Part shown: positions 9,958 to 21,671 of the stretch, piece by piece | How positions within the stretch are numbered: the stretch's first letter is position 1 | How the letters are laid out: each line of letters starts with the position of its first letter | From: Welwitschia mirabilis | Lineage: Eukaryota > Gnetophyta > Gnetopsida > Welwitschiales | Length of the DNA stretch: 36,543 nucleotides | Assembly: GCA_051453625.1 (NCBI GenBank) | Contig: JBOZIK010000001.1 | Location: forward strand, 279,184,587-279,221,129 | Direction: 5' to 3' | Translations under genes and position numbers: made by a program | The notes under the pieces: generated by a model | What the model was told of the DNA's origin: nothing | Database searches by the model: none | The model's input: the letters and a program-made list of their open reading frames with translations, nothing else

Positions 9958-12690
9958 TGACTCCATCCAAAGAAAGAGTCATGTCCATAAGTACATATTC
10001 TTTAATGACCTTTCCATTATTTTGTCCCACAAAATTCTTTCTTGGAAATTCAGAGAAATCTGACAATTGTAATTTGTAGATGCTCAAATGAAGATGTAAA
10101 GTAATGCTATATCATTATATGAGCATGCTCTGAGAAAATGTCTTTATCCACACAACCTTAAGTAATAGCATGTAAAACAAAATTCTGCTAAATTGCAAAT
10201 TAAAAGCCACCTTCTGTATCTATTTTTATGTGACACTTCTTCCAAACTTCTATGGAACTCAAGTCGTTTACCTTTTAAATTAGTCATTATGTTTTGAGTC
10301 GGATACGTTTTTATGTGTTGCAATAAAGTTTTTTTATGAAATACCATATTTGATTGCAGTTTGTTGATAGTTATAAAAATAATTAATCAAGAATTTGCAG
10401 TCATTAAACATTTTATGCAATTCTTAGTGAATTAAATATATTGAGATTACCTTTGTTAGCCTTGATGTAAATGTTGTTACAATCTCACAAAATACATTTT
10501 TGAGAAGACCCTTTTGGTTTAGATGTATAGAATTTTATTTAATTTTTAACAACTTGTAGAAGGATAGATTAAATACATAGACATTTAAAGAACAAAACTT
10601 ATTCTTAGATTTGATACTGTAGTAAATTTTAGAAGTCTTAGGTTGAAAGAAGACTCTGTTCTCTTAGAAAGTGAGCTTGACCATTTTTGATCCAAGGCAA
10701 TTAGTTGATCCAAAAGTATGCTCTCATAGTGAGTGGGAAGGAGATTCAAATTAACATATGGTTAGACTACTTAATTAAAACCATTCAATTAGAAAGCTTC
10801 AAAAGCAATAGGTGTCAAAAATGTGAAGGAAAAGTTTATGGAAGCTTGGTCAAAATTAGCCATAATGGATTCAATCGGTTGTAAGTAGCTAGGGTTTTCT
10901 AAAATGAATAGAACTAGGATTGAAGCAATTAAACAATTTCAAAAATTCAAATCATGTGCAACTCCACTTTTAAATATATTTTATTTTGAAGAAAGTTGAT
11001 AAAAAGTGAAACAATTTTTTTCAACTATTTTTGAAGTCTAATTATTCTATTATGGAAGGTTGACCCATCATGTGTAAGGGCTCCACTAAGGTTGATTTTG
11101 TTTTATTTGTCTAATTTAATAAAAGAAGAACTATAAATTTGTATAAAGATATGCCGCCTTATGTAAGAGGAGAAAATACTTTTGAAAATAATCTATTAAT
11201 CTTTTCATAAATAAATTTTTGAAAAAGATTTATTAAGAATTTTAAAAAATAACTTGTTCGAGAGTGTATACGTCTATTATTGCAAAACTATTACAATTTT
11301 ATCATCTTTGTATGTTTAGATAAATGATAATAACCTAGCTTTTCCATTGCATATATACAGAAGGGAAAATAATAAAAACTCATATGGGTTAGCAAACGGA
11401 ATCAAGTCTAATTGATGAGACATTCGTAACTCATTTAAAGGGTGTTGGGTTCAAAACTTTTGATGACTTGATTGGTATTCTATGAGACTTTGGCTATAAT
11501 TAAATCATTCGTTTGGACAATCCTAGTGGCTGTACTCCTAAACAAAGATACAATCACTAAAAGTCTTGAGTTTGAGATCTCAAAACTAATTTGGATTAAT
11601 GCTTGGCATACTGTAAGACCTTAAATGTAATCAAATGATTTGTTTGGATGAGCGTAGCATGACTATATTTATGAGTGTAATATAGTAAGTAGATGTTTTG
11701 AGTTTAACATTGGTGTTGCAATAGTTTTGAGTGTGGTAATACCACTAAATGTTTTAATGTTAAAACGATGAAACTTTAGGTAACCCATTTAAAATTGGTC
11801 CTTCGATAAGATTGTGTAGTGAAAGAAATGCATCATTGAGATAAGAAAAGGACACACAAATCCCAAGCAAAGCTTAAAATTGATAACCATTTTGCCATAT
11901 TTGTGGATTTTTTTGTCAAATAACTAATTTTGTTAAGCTCAATATAATTTAAAACTTTTAATTTTTAATTAATCTATTAATTTTAATAAGTAATTATATT
12001 TACAGTTATATCTTACATATAATAAAATATTCTTTATACATCTATTCATGATTCGTAGGTGCACAACAATTAACCACATTGTATGTTGCAAAGCCTACAA
12101 TACAGACTGAAATTAAATGTAGTGAAACACAATTTCAACTCACACTTAATTATTCCAACTGATAAAAACCAACACTATAGAGTCTAGTAGAAGACTTGTA
12201 AATGGAGTTTGATTTATCTTCATAGAAGTTTGGAAATTTTTAAACCATAGAAAGCTTACAATTTAGTAAAAGACTTGCAAATGAAGTTTGATTTATCTCT
12301 TGGATTGTTCTTAAAGTAGAAAGTTAAAAACTTTTTAAACCTGAAATCGTTCCTTAAAGTTGTTACTTGGAGATTTAGAGTGCTTCATATTTTATTAACG
12401 TACAGAAGTTAACTTGGTTTCCTTAAAAAGCCGAACAGAAAAACAAAATAAAAAACTAAACAATTAAAAAAATCATAACTCTAATTAAATAAATTTAACC
12501 TTTCTTTTTTCACAACAGTTATGATATTTATGACTCCTAATAAACGAGTTTTTTAAATCTTCTTGCTGCAAAGGTTATGATATTTATTTAAGATTATGGG
12601 TTGTGGTTCTTTTAATAGTTAAAACTCATTCACAACTGTTCTTTTTGAGTAAATTGTTTGTAAATTTTAAGCCATGTTCCCAAGCAATCT
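9958..12690. other. AT-rich stretch without recognised genes
   Basis: Both strands show only short open frames, the longest about 67 codons on the minus strand at 10144-10347, with no motif that I recognise. No copy of unit R was seen here. It may include the 3' flank of the hydrolase relic. Confidence 0.5.
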
Positions 12691-13094
12691 GGCGTCAAAG
12701 ACGCAGCAGAAAAGATAAATCCACAAGTTAAATTTTGTGATAGCAACGCTTTCCGTATGGAAAAGGATGCGGGAGAGCGGGTGCAGTGAAGGCTGGAATT
12801 CTAGAAAGCACTCACTGAATTGCGGTCAAACCCAAAATCGGATTTCCGTTATACAGACTCGATATTTCCATGTAACATCTATCGTCTAAATTCTCTGATT
12901 AATAATACACGAGCGCTATTTATTATGATTAATGATAATGTGCACTATCTATTATTGACCAGTTTTGGCAGCAAGCATTCCATTCATCCTTCCTCGTCTT
13001 CTTTCATGAAATGGGTGCCTGTGTTTCTTGAAGAGTGGGATTTGCTGAGAAGCAACAAAGAAACAGAGATGGTTCTTCTTTTTCCCCCTTTGCG

Positions 13095-13247
13095 TTACCC
13101 CCGTTGGTGGTGTTTGCAGAGGGCTCTAAATTTCAGCTTTTGTAATCCGGAACGGCCGCTGAAAACGTTCTGCGGAATTTTCCTCACTGTTTTTTGGCAG
13201 ATGAGTCCTGCCTCTTCGTCGGCCAGATCTACTACATCTTCCCTCAT
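13095..13247 (-). CDS. Possible first coding exon, unidentified protein
   Basis: A 50-codon minus-strand frame starts MREDVVDLADEEAGLICQ and ends ALCKHHQRG before TAA at 13097-13095. Immediately before the stop the sequence GGGGTAACG could be a splice donor, so the frame may be an exon end rather than a true stop. The TATA-like box is only about 20 bases upstream of the ATG. A transcript driven from it would start near or past this ATG, which counts against this start. The frame also runs upstream into the gap. I do not recognise the protein. The plus strand here is open too (12820-13269), so coding strand is uncertain. Confidence 0.25.
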   Translation of the reverse strand: MREDVVDLADEEAGLICQKTVRKIPQNVFSGRSGLQKLKFRALCKHHQRG

Positions 13248-13291
13248 CAAAGATTTCTCTCTGTTTTTATAGAAAAGGAGTTGCTCTCTCA

Positions 13292-13342
13292 NNNNNNNNN
13301 NNNNNNNNNNNNNNNNNNNNNNNNNNNNNNNNNNNNNNNNNN
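13292..13342. other. Assembly gap, 51 N
   Basis: Non-standard gap length, probably size-estimated. No repeated sequence flanks it. It interrupts the upstream side of the candidate minus-strand promoter. Confidence 0.99.
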
Positions 13343-13420
13343 GAATAAGCATGGAAACGAGGCACTGAAAAAGAAGAGAGATTTTGGAAGCCGCAGACGC
13401 ATTTCCTGTTATTAATATAC

Positions 13421-13994
13421 CAATGAAACGAATGAATTGTTCGGCAAAGAAGCATTACAGACACTCGCCCATGATGATTATTAACATTAATATGATTACA
13501 CACATTCTTAAGAAATCCTACAAACGAAAAAGGGCCTAAGGATTGGATTAGCATGAGATAACATCGGAAATATTTGATAAGTGTGGGGTAATGACCAAAA
13601 GCATTGGCCATGACATACGCATGAAAATACTGCAATTAGGCTTTCTTAATCACACACATAGACTATTATTCATTACATAATTGACCGGAAAAAGTTTGCT
13701 TCTAGAGTAAGTGATTAAGACATTATACTAATGCTCATGCAAATTCTTTAGAGTGCTTACCACCCATTACAGGGAAACATCATGAATGCTATTCTACTTG
13801 TCCTGTTGGAGGGTTGTGGACATGTTTTTTTCACTTTACATTGACTCTTATCAAAATTACTAATTTTTATGTGTTTTCAATCATGTCATGATGTAATATG
13901 AAAGTACATTGTGATTTCTTATGTCCACTATTGACATGACCCATTTGTAGGTTTCAAGTAGAAATTATTTCAAATTCTATACAAATTATAGTGC
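13421..13994. other. Noncoding stretch
   Basis: AT-rich sequence between the GC-richer island and the reverse-transcriptase-like fragment. No motif, RNA gene or repeat seen. Confidence 0.5.
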
Positions 13995-14102
13995 ATGATC
14001 ATAGATTATATTTGTGATATTATAGAAAAATCATCCAATGATAAAAATCATATTAATGATTTACAAAAATTATTTGACATAATTAGAACATTGAACCTAA
14101 GA
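13995..14102 (+). pseudogene. Ty3/gypsy-like reverse transcriptase fragment
   Basis: The frame reads MIIDYICDIIEKSSNDKNH, then INDLQKLFDIIRTLNLR. This lines up with the stretch around the YxDD catalytic box of plant Ty3/gypsy reverse transcriptases (Y-x-D-D-I-I-x-K-S, then H-I/L-x-x-L-R-K-V-F-x-x-L-R-x-x-x-L-R). The first catalytic aspartate is cysteine here (YICD), so it would be inactive. The following NPxKC segment is not recognisable and no other pol domain is nearby. A small, old fragment; the call rests on pattern resemblance only. Confidence 0.5.
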
Positions 14103-14841
14103 GAGGGGAAGAAGGGGGAAAAATTCCCAAACTTGTGTTTTTTAAGCCTAATATGGAAAGCTTTCAAGATTTATAGTGTAACAAAGAAGCATCAAGTTTA
14201 ATAAAAATAAAATTAGAACTATAGGCAAAATGCTATCTTTTAAAAGTTTGAAATATCATAGAATTTTATAGGAAAGAGTCTATTCCATTAGTAGATTTAT
14301 TGATTTTGTTATAAATAAGTGCTTATATTCTAAGCATTTTCTTAGAAAGAATGTAGAATCCATATGGATGAAAACTATCAAAAGGTTTTTAATGATATAA
14401 CAACATATTTGCCTAACTCTCTAATATTAAGTTCATCTAATTCTCTCATTCCCTCATGTACATATTCACATTTCATCTTAATGGACTCCTTTGTATCATA
14501 GTTTTTAATGTAATAAATAATATGTGTTTGTGGGTTTGTATGTTCCATAAAAACTATTATTTAAATGCTAAAAACTTATTGTTACTAGAGAATGGTGAGC
14601 ATGAAAATGAAGAGCTATGATTGTCTTTTTTAAGGCTTTTACAATTGATCTAGAAAATTGATTTAGAAAATTATGAAAATGGATTTTACAATTAGTATAA
14701 GGCTTTTATAGCATATATCATCAATATCAAAAGTGGTTATTTTGGATTTGTTTGAAATTAAATGTTGTAATAAATAAGATTATATTATTCAAAATTCCTT
14801 CATTGGTACTTGAAGTTTACTCAAACATTTAGATCTATTTC
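14103..14841. other. AT-rich noncoding stretch
   Basis: Nothing recognisable. It ends where the direct repeat 14842-15300 begins. Confidence 0.5.
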
Positions 14842-15300
14842 AAGATGTATTTATGTATTTAATTATAAAATCTAAATTATTCAACATTCTAAAACTATTT
14901 TGATTTTTTTATACCTAGATAAAGCAAGTAAAATCATTTATTTTATGAAATTGATAAGTATGTACATTATCCATCTTGCAACTTTTAATCATGAAAGACA
15001 AATATAAAATATTCATATTTACGTTTATCTCAATCTTAAAGAGTAAATTGAATGTAGTTATAAAATATTAATCCAGATTTCTATGATTGTAAATTTTTTT
15101 CTTGAATAATATCTTCATTTGACTAGTCTTTATGTATGGATTATAATTCCTTATTAGTTAGATCTTGTACAAAATTATTGCGTTTACATATTGACAAATG
15201 GGGTAATTACTTTTCATGAAATGGTTCATGTTCAAATTTCTTTAATAAAAGTTTGAAATGTCCTTTTTAGTAGATCATTTATCCATATATCAATAAAGAA
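14842..15300 (+). repeat. 459-bp direct repeat, left copy
   Basis: Matches 19395-19853 base for base in length, with roughly 94-95% identity by eye. It ends at the gap. The two copies flank unit R copy B. The left copy has unrelated sequence upstream of 14842. No coding motif. Confidence 0.85.
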
Positions 15301-15400
15301 NNNNNNNNNNNNNNNNNNNNNNNNNNNNNNNNNNNNNNNNNNNNNNNNNNNNNNNNNNNNNNNNNNNNNNNNNNNNNNNNNNNNNNNNNNNNNNNNNNNN
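15301..15400. other. Assembly gap, 100 N
   Basis: Placeholder gap between the 459-bp direct repeat and the outer end of copy B. The outer end of B is therefore unknown. Confidence 0.99.
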
Positions 15401-16459
15401 TATTATGAAAGGAAATGAGAGGAAAAGGTCATATTTGATTAAAAGCTTAGAAATCACAAGATTGCCTATATTCCAAAAAGACTTTATGGGTTCTTGGGTT
15501 TCCATTGAAAGGCAGTCAGAAACGATCAAATGTTTGGACAGACATAGATATGTATTACCCTAACAATCTAGAAAAAGTATCTGTCTAGGCATGTTAGCTG
15601 AAGTACCTCAATGATTATAGCTGCAATAAAGTTGACAAGTCACAAGGAGGGGCCTAAATCCACTTGCAATGGTATTATTGGAACAGATACTGATTAAGAT
15701 GATAAAGAATATATTTAAATAAGGATGACAACCATGCAGCTTGGGGTGAGTTAAACTGAATTTTAACATTGGAAGTTCAAATTGCTTTTCTATGTTCTGA
15801 GTTTTGAGGTTTTAGTTTTAAATTGTGTTTCTAAGCATTTATTTTGTGTCCAAGGACAACAAACATAGGTTACTTAATTGGTGACTTCTATATGAACGAG
15901 TTACATGACAATTTTAAAGATGATTTCATGTCAATCTTAGTGGAAAGGCCTAAAACAGAGAAATAAAATAGTACATTAGGGAAGAATAGTGGCACAAGAA
16001 AACACGGTGATCGATGGAGTGGAATAATACTACACATAAGTTCAGAGGACTCGCACAAGTTAGAAGGACATGCATGAAACTTGCATGGGCAGAGATGAGC
16101 CCCAATGTGGAAGGGAATGCAAAAGGTGTAAAATAAACATCACATAGGTAGAGGTAAACCATGCTAGAGGAAATGCACACAGGAATTGTGTAAGCGAAGA
16201 GGCCATGTAATTTGTGCTTATTTCATTACTAGAATCTTAAAAAGTACATACTTATGCAAAAAACCTAAAGAGTAATACTGAATTCAAAGCACCCTAAAAA
16301 ATGAAATAGGTTTTAAGTGAACATGAAATAGATTTGGACGAATAAGGGACCTGTGGACCTTGCTGAAGGAAAATCATACTAACTAGAATTTAAAAGGCTT
16401 ATGAGCTGGGAAAGAAAACCTGGAGTGATCATGTTCTCTCCTCTTCTTTTTGAGAAGCC

Positions 16460-16705
16460 CTAATGACATGCCTTAATGTTCGTCATGCAAGGCCCAAAAG
16501 GACTGAAGTGTAGGATTAAGAAAATGAATAGAGCTATTCTTAACCTGTGAATTGAAAACATCTGATTCCACAAAGCAGTGCCTGCAAATGACTTTATAAG
16601 TGGAGACTTTGTGCCAATTGGAACATATGCTATCTTACAAGAAGGATTATACGACATCCTCCATATGGCCTTTGAACTCTTTGTTGCTTCTTTCACAGAG
16701 ATCAT
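16460..16705 (-). pseudogene. Unidentified unit R frame, copy B
   Basis: Reads MISVKEATKSSKAIWRMSYN, then VPIGTKSPLIKSFAGTALWN, and stops at the CH codons where A and E continue. Upstream, the FHGRDDLIPP part is in another frame because of the extra stretch of about 30 bases shared with A. Product unknown. The opposite strand is also open across much of this region. Confidence 0.35.
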
Positions 16706-17149
16706 GACTGCATCATTGGTTTCAATTTCATACCCTTGGTGCTAAAAGTTCTTCTTCATCACCTTTAAGTAATCCTCCTATTTTCTTCATACAGACTTAA
16801 GGGGGAATTAGATCATCCCTCCCATGAAAGGATATCACTGATTGAATACTAACTTCATCTACATCTTCATTGATTCCTTGGGGGTCATGATGGATATGAT
16901 GAGACAATGTGAGCAAAGCCTTCTGAATGAGGGCTAGGATATGTAGGATTCAAGGTCTCCATCCTTAGATCTAGAGGACTACTTGGTGAATAAAGGGGGA
17001 AACATATTTTCTCTTTATACAACTTGATTATGGGCAAAAAAAATTAGCTGGCATTGCACACGATTTTTCTGGGAGCTTTTAATTTTCTAAATAGATGATA
17101 GTTTGTAGATAAGATGGAATTTTATTCCTTTAATGATATGAGAGATTTA

Positions 17150-17470
17150 AAATGCTTGCTTCTTGAAGATTTTTTCATTCCTTCCTTGCCAAACATGGTA
17201 AATGCAAGCTGAAAAAATGAATTTGGAAATGCTATGCTAGTCCAATTTTGATCTACATCTGCCTTTCAGCCATGAGAGTAGATCATTCTAAGAAGAAGCT
17301 AGGAGTTGAAGGTTTACCAGGCTCAAAGTAGTTCGGAGGAGAATGACACAAGGAGGGCATTTGAAGAAAACATGGTCTTTTGTTTCTACTGCCAACCCAT
17401 ATAAAACATAACTTAGATCAATCTTGTTTCCTAGTTTTGAGATTCTATCTTTTGTCCATTGAGAAAACCT
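17150..17470 (-). pseudogene. LINE ORF2 3' end relic (zf-RVT region), copy B
   Basis: The best preserved copy. From 17470 downward one frame reads RFSQWTKDRISKLGNKIDLS, then ETKDHVFFKCPPC, LLSWLKGRCRSKL and ACIYHVWQGRNEKIFKKQ, with only two internal stops before TAA at 17149-17147. One zinc-ligand cysteine (VLC in other copies) is tyrosine here (VLY). The following IKFHLIYKLSS reappears after the stop with a small shift. No reverse transcriptase core upstream. Confidence 0.78.
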
Positions 17471-18384
17471 TGTATGAATTGTTTAAGATTCAATGACACA
17501 TCTCTTTACAATTTCATATATACGTTTATATGTGTGTGACATTGTTTAATATTGTTTTGATTAAGTTTGACATCATACTTTTATTGAGTTGAACATTGAG
17601 TTCTTATATTATTCTTACATTATTTCATTCATATTCTTGCATACATACCCACTAATACAAATCACCTTGATCTGTCATATACTCATGTGTATTAGATGTG
17701 GCATTGGTTAGGTGAGCTATCACCATGTAGTTCTCCTAAGGTATAGCTTGTGGGTATTTGAGAGGTAAGTTTTATAACTAGAACTTAATTGATCTATTAC
17801 AATGGCTAATCATATAATTTAATGTCTTCATAATCTAATGTAATGTAACTTAATTATTAATTAATAAAAAATTTAATTCCTCTTAAGTCTAATCTAAGAC
17901 TAGGTTGTAACACTCTCATACACTTTGTGAATATCTAATTTAAATGCGACATTGGTATTTTTCTATTTACTATATATTAAAAGATCTCATGAACCAAAAA
18001 TATTTAATCTAAAATATGTCTTTTATTTGTAGATCCTATCATTTGCAATAAAACCTTAAAAATTCAATTTTTTAAAGAGATTTTGACATTATTTTATAAT
18101 AAGATTACATAATCTTATTTATCTATAATTTAACATACTATAAGTGTTTGTGTTTTTTAGAATCAAAGCTATTCAAATAGAAGAAAAATCATTAAAAATT
18201 TATCGTAAGTTACAAAACCCTAAGAGAAAGTTAAATATCATCCTTAATAATATCCTAATATTTTTAGAGAAAATTAACATCGTTGATGATATCCATGTAG
18301 TATAGAAAAAAAAATATTAGGAAAATCATTTGGACCTAGAAATCTATTAATTTTTATTTTAAAGAAAGCTTTTTAAATATCCTC

Positions 18385-18426
18385 CTTAGTTCTCTCTCCC
18401 ACCCTCATTTTTCCCCCTCTTTTCTC
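18385..18426 (+). repeat. Pyrimidine-rich tract within copy B
   Basis: The sequence tctctctcccaccctcattt continues into a cccctctttt run. Its mirror in copy C is purine-rich at 23046-23077. It is part of unit R rather than an independent feature. Confidence 0.7.
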
Positions 18427-19394
18427 TAAATAAACTATTATTTTACATCTTTTAAATGTTTCTTTACAAGAAAAACAATCTTATTAATGCTATGCATATT
18501 TATTTATATAGGATTCACTAATAATTCATGTAATATTCTATATAAAATTTTCCATACTATTAGTATTATAAAGATTTTAATTTTCTTCATCTTTAAATTA
18601 AGGAATCAAACTAGAATTTTTTCTCTTTTTTTCAAACTAATGATACTGCTTTCATTTTGTATATAGTAAAGATTCTAAAGCATTTTTTTAATTATCTAAA
18701 TCATATATCCATCCATGTTTCTAAATATCTTTTTAAATTCATTGAATTTGATGAATTTAAATAATTATTTTGATTTTTCCAATTTAACGTTAGGGCTTTA
18801 CTAGAATTTTATGTATTTGTTGATATTAATTAACTTCTATTATAATTAAAATTTGATTTAAGCCTTTAGCTTTAGAATTTTACTATTCTCAAAATTTTTC
18901 TTTCAGATCAAGAAACTAAAACAAACCATTCATCTATTTAAAAAAAAGTATTTATTTTTAATTAGTATTACTTTAAAGAAAACTGATTAATGATCTTCAT
19001 TGATATAAGTAAGAGTTTAACTATTAGAGTGTAGAAAATCCAAAATCCAAGAAACATTTATAAGGAATGTTTTCAAATTTTCTAGAATTAAATCTGTCAT
19101 ACTTTTTATTATTCTTAACTAAGTTTTTCATTAGAATCTTCATCAAATCACAATTATTTATACTTCTTCTAAAAATTTATTTTTTCCAAAAACCATTTTC
19201 AACACTTTTTGTTTTATATATTTATAAAGAATAGCATTGAAGTCACTAATCGATTAAGAAGTTCATAGATGATGAACAAATGGCATAAATAAAATGAATG
19301 AAACATTTCCCATATGGAAACTATAGTGAATACCAGATAGATTATTCTAAAGATCTACTTCATTCTAAAAAGAAATTCATAATAACCAAATATA

Positions 19395-19853
19395 AAGATG
19401 TATTTATGTATTTAATTATAACATCTAAATTATTCAACATTATAAAACTATTTTGATTTTTTTGTACCTAGATAAAGCAAGTAAAGTCATTTATTTTATG
19501 AAATTAATATGTATGTACATTATCCATCTTGCAACTTTCAATCTTGAAAGCCAAATATAAAATATTCATATTTACATTTATCTCAATCTTAAAGAGTAAC
19601 TTGAATGCAGTTATAAAATATTAATTTAGATTTATATGATTGTAAAATTGTTTCTTAAATAATATCTTCATTTGACTAGTCTTTATGTATGGATTATAAT
19701 TCCTTATTAGTTAGATCTTATACAAAATTATTGTGTTTGCATACTGACAAATGAGGTAATTACTTTTCATGAAATAGTTCATGTTTAAATTTCTTTAATA
19801 AAAGTTTAAAATGTCCTTTTTAGTATATCATTTATCCATATATCAACAAAGAA
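19395..19853 (+). repeat. 459-bp direct repeat, right copy
   Basis: Counterpart of 14842-15300. It begins three bases after the sharp inner end of copy B. This suggests that B was placed into or next to this sequence. Confidence 0.85.
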
Positions 19854-20423
19854 AATTTTAACTTTCATTCCCAAGAAAAATTATAATTCATACATTTATT
19901 TAAGCATAAAATATTTTCCAAAAAGAAAGATATTTAAAAAGAAAAAATCTTGAAATGATATAGCCTTAATAATATATCAATCAAAAAGCAAGCTTTGAAT
20001 ATAAGAGATTATGATATTTCTTTTAAAAAAATAGTTTATTCAAATATTATAATGCAAAATCAAACTTCATTTATTCTTTAAAAAGTCTATAATGAATCTT
20101 GAATTTTCATAAGATGATGTTTTCAAAAGTGCTCTTGTTGTAATGATTCAACCATGTGAGAAGGAATATTCATAAAAGATAATGAATATTTAATACCTTT
20201 AGATCTTCAAATACAAGAAATTACTAAAGATATCTTCTAAAGAATTGTACATGTAAAACTATAAAATAGATAGAAGATACTAATTTAGTTGGTTTAAATA
20301 AAATGAATCTCACAAAAAATCTCCTATTGCCTTATGCTTATTTCATTGTCTAGACACCATTGAAAATTATCAATAATAAAATATAGAATTCTTATTTCAT
20401 TGTCTAGATCTATCATGTAAATT

Positions 20424-20531
20424 CTCTCTTTCACTGCCCCCCCACCTCCCTTCCGACTATCTTTCCCTCTCTTTCCCTATCCCTACGACTTCTCTCTACC
20501 CCTCTATCTCCCTCCCTCTATCTTTCCCCAC
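20424..20531 (+). repeat. C-rich polypyrimidine tract
   Basis: About 108 bases that are almost purely C and T on the plus strand, including cccccccacctcccttcc and repeated ctcccctct-like phrases. Purines are few and scattered. It is far more GC-rich than its surroundings. Such tracts can form triplexes and hinder polymerases and assembly. Confidence 0.85.
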
Positions 20532-20848
20532 TTTCTTAAAAGAAATAATAACTTATAAGTATTATGAAAATATTAGTAGTATCCACTTATTTATGACAAA
20601 GACTAATGATAAAAGCTCATAATGAAAACAAGAGAGAAGAAAAAGATGGAGTTAAGAAAGGGAAATTAATGAGGTATGCTGAATTAGTGAAACGAAAAAT
20701 TAAAATCTTTGCAAATATTTGTAAATCAAAATCTTTGTAGATGTTTCTAAATATCTTTTCAAATATCTCTAAATTTTGGATACAACATTATAGTCCTTAA
20801 GATTAATTTTTCTTTCATCTTTAATAATTTATTCCATATCTTTTTAGT

Positions 20849-21671
20849 AGTGTTAAGAAATTTATTACACCAAACTTTGAGACCTTTTCCTATCAAATTG
20901 TTCTTAGGCTTTAGTTTCTCTCTTAAATCATTTCTTCAATTTTGTATAAATTTTCAATTTTCATTAGATTCGGATCTATTATCATCATTAAACATGATGA
21001 TGGAGCACTATTATCCATGAGGATAGTGTGCTCATTCTTCTCAAATGTAATGGAAGCCTAATCCTTCTCTTCGTCTTCATTATTTTTGATCTATTACTAT
21101 TGTCTTTAGATCCTTTTTCATTGTCATTTCTCGAAAAATAAATGCAAGAAAACATTATTATTCTATGATTAAAAGAGATTTAAAACAAGAAAAATAGCAT
21201 TAAGCATGGNNNNNNNNNNNNNNNNNNNNNNNNNNNNNNNNNNNNNNNNNNNNNNNNNNNNNNNNNNNNNNNNNNNNNNNNNNNNNNNNNNNNNNNNNNN
21301 NNNNNNNNNGTAGTGTTAAGAAATTTGTTACACCAAACTTTGAAACATTTTCCTATCAAATTGTTCTTAGGCTTTAGTTTCTCTCTTAAATCATTTCTTT
21401 AATTTTGTATAAGTTTTGAATTTTCATTAGATTCGGACCTATCATCATCATTAGACATGATGATGAAGCACTATTATCCATGAGGATAGTGTGCTCATTC
21501 TTCTCAAATGTAGTGGAAGCCTAATCCTTCTCTTTGTATTCATTATTTTTGAGCTATTGCTATTGTCTTTAGATCCTTTTTCACTATCATTTCTTAAAAA
21601 ATAAATGCAAGCAAACATTATTATTCTATGATTAAAAGAGATTTAAAACAAGAAAAATAGCATTAAGCATG
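20849..21671 (+). repeat. 360-base direct repeat across gap 21210-21309
   Basis: Bases 20849-21209 recur at 21311-21671, both ending ...agcattaagcatgg, with about 20 differences (roughly 94%). The first copy ends at the gap and the second begins one base after it, the pattern of overlapping contig ends. Confidence 0.85.
21210..21309. other. Assembly gap, 100 N
   Basis: Placeholder gap in the spacer, flanked by the 360-base redundancy. Confidence 0.99.

Larger units (their letters stand above)
12690..13420 (-). promoter_or_regulatory. GC-richer island, possible promoter and first exon
   Basis: This stretch stands out from its AT-rich surroundings. CG dinucleotides are frequent (for example ggaacggccgctgaaaacgt at 13150-13169), which is unusual in plant repeat DNA where methylated CG decays. 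On the minus strand a TATA-like ctataaaaac sits at 13272-13263, followed by an open frame and a possible splice donor GGGGTAACG near 13097. This pattern suits a promoter plus first exon of a minus-strand gene whose remaining exons would lie below 12690, where I cannot identify them. It could instead be a recently inserted fragment. Confidence 0.35.
15401..19392 (-). repeat. Unit R copy B, left arm of inverted repeat
   Basis: Reverse-oriented, uninterrupted copy matching C (21900 to about 26632) on the opposite strand. It carries the LINE relic (17470-17150), the unidentified frame (16705-16460) and the conserved tail in mirrored order. Its inner end is sharp: ccaaata at 19386-19392 mirrors tatttgg at 21900-21906, and similarity stops immediately beyond both. 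Because it has no gaps it is the best reference for the order of the first 4 kb of unit R. Confidence 0.88.

Noticed and set aside
12820-13272. 150-codon plus-strand open frame in the GC-richer island
   Set aside because: No recognisable motif. Its composition looks like the shadow of a purine-rich minus strand, and no plus-strand promoter or splice signals support it. The minus-strand reading has slightly better context, though it is also uncertain.
13267-13635. 122-codon minus-strand open frame upstream of the island
   Set aside because: It spans a gap filled with N, so the length is partly artificial, and no motif is seen.
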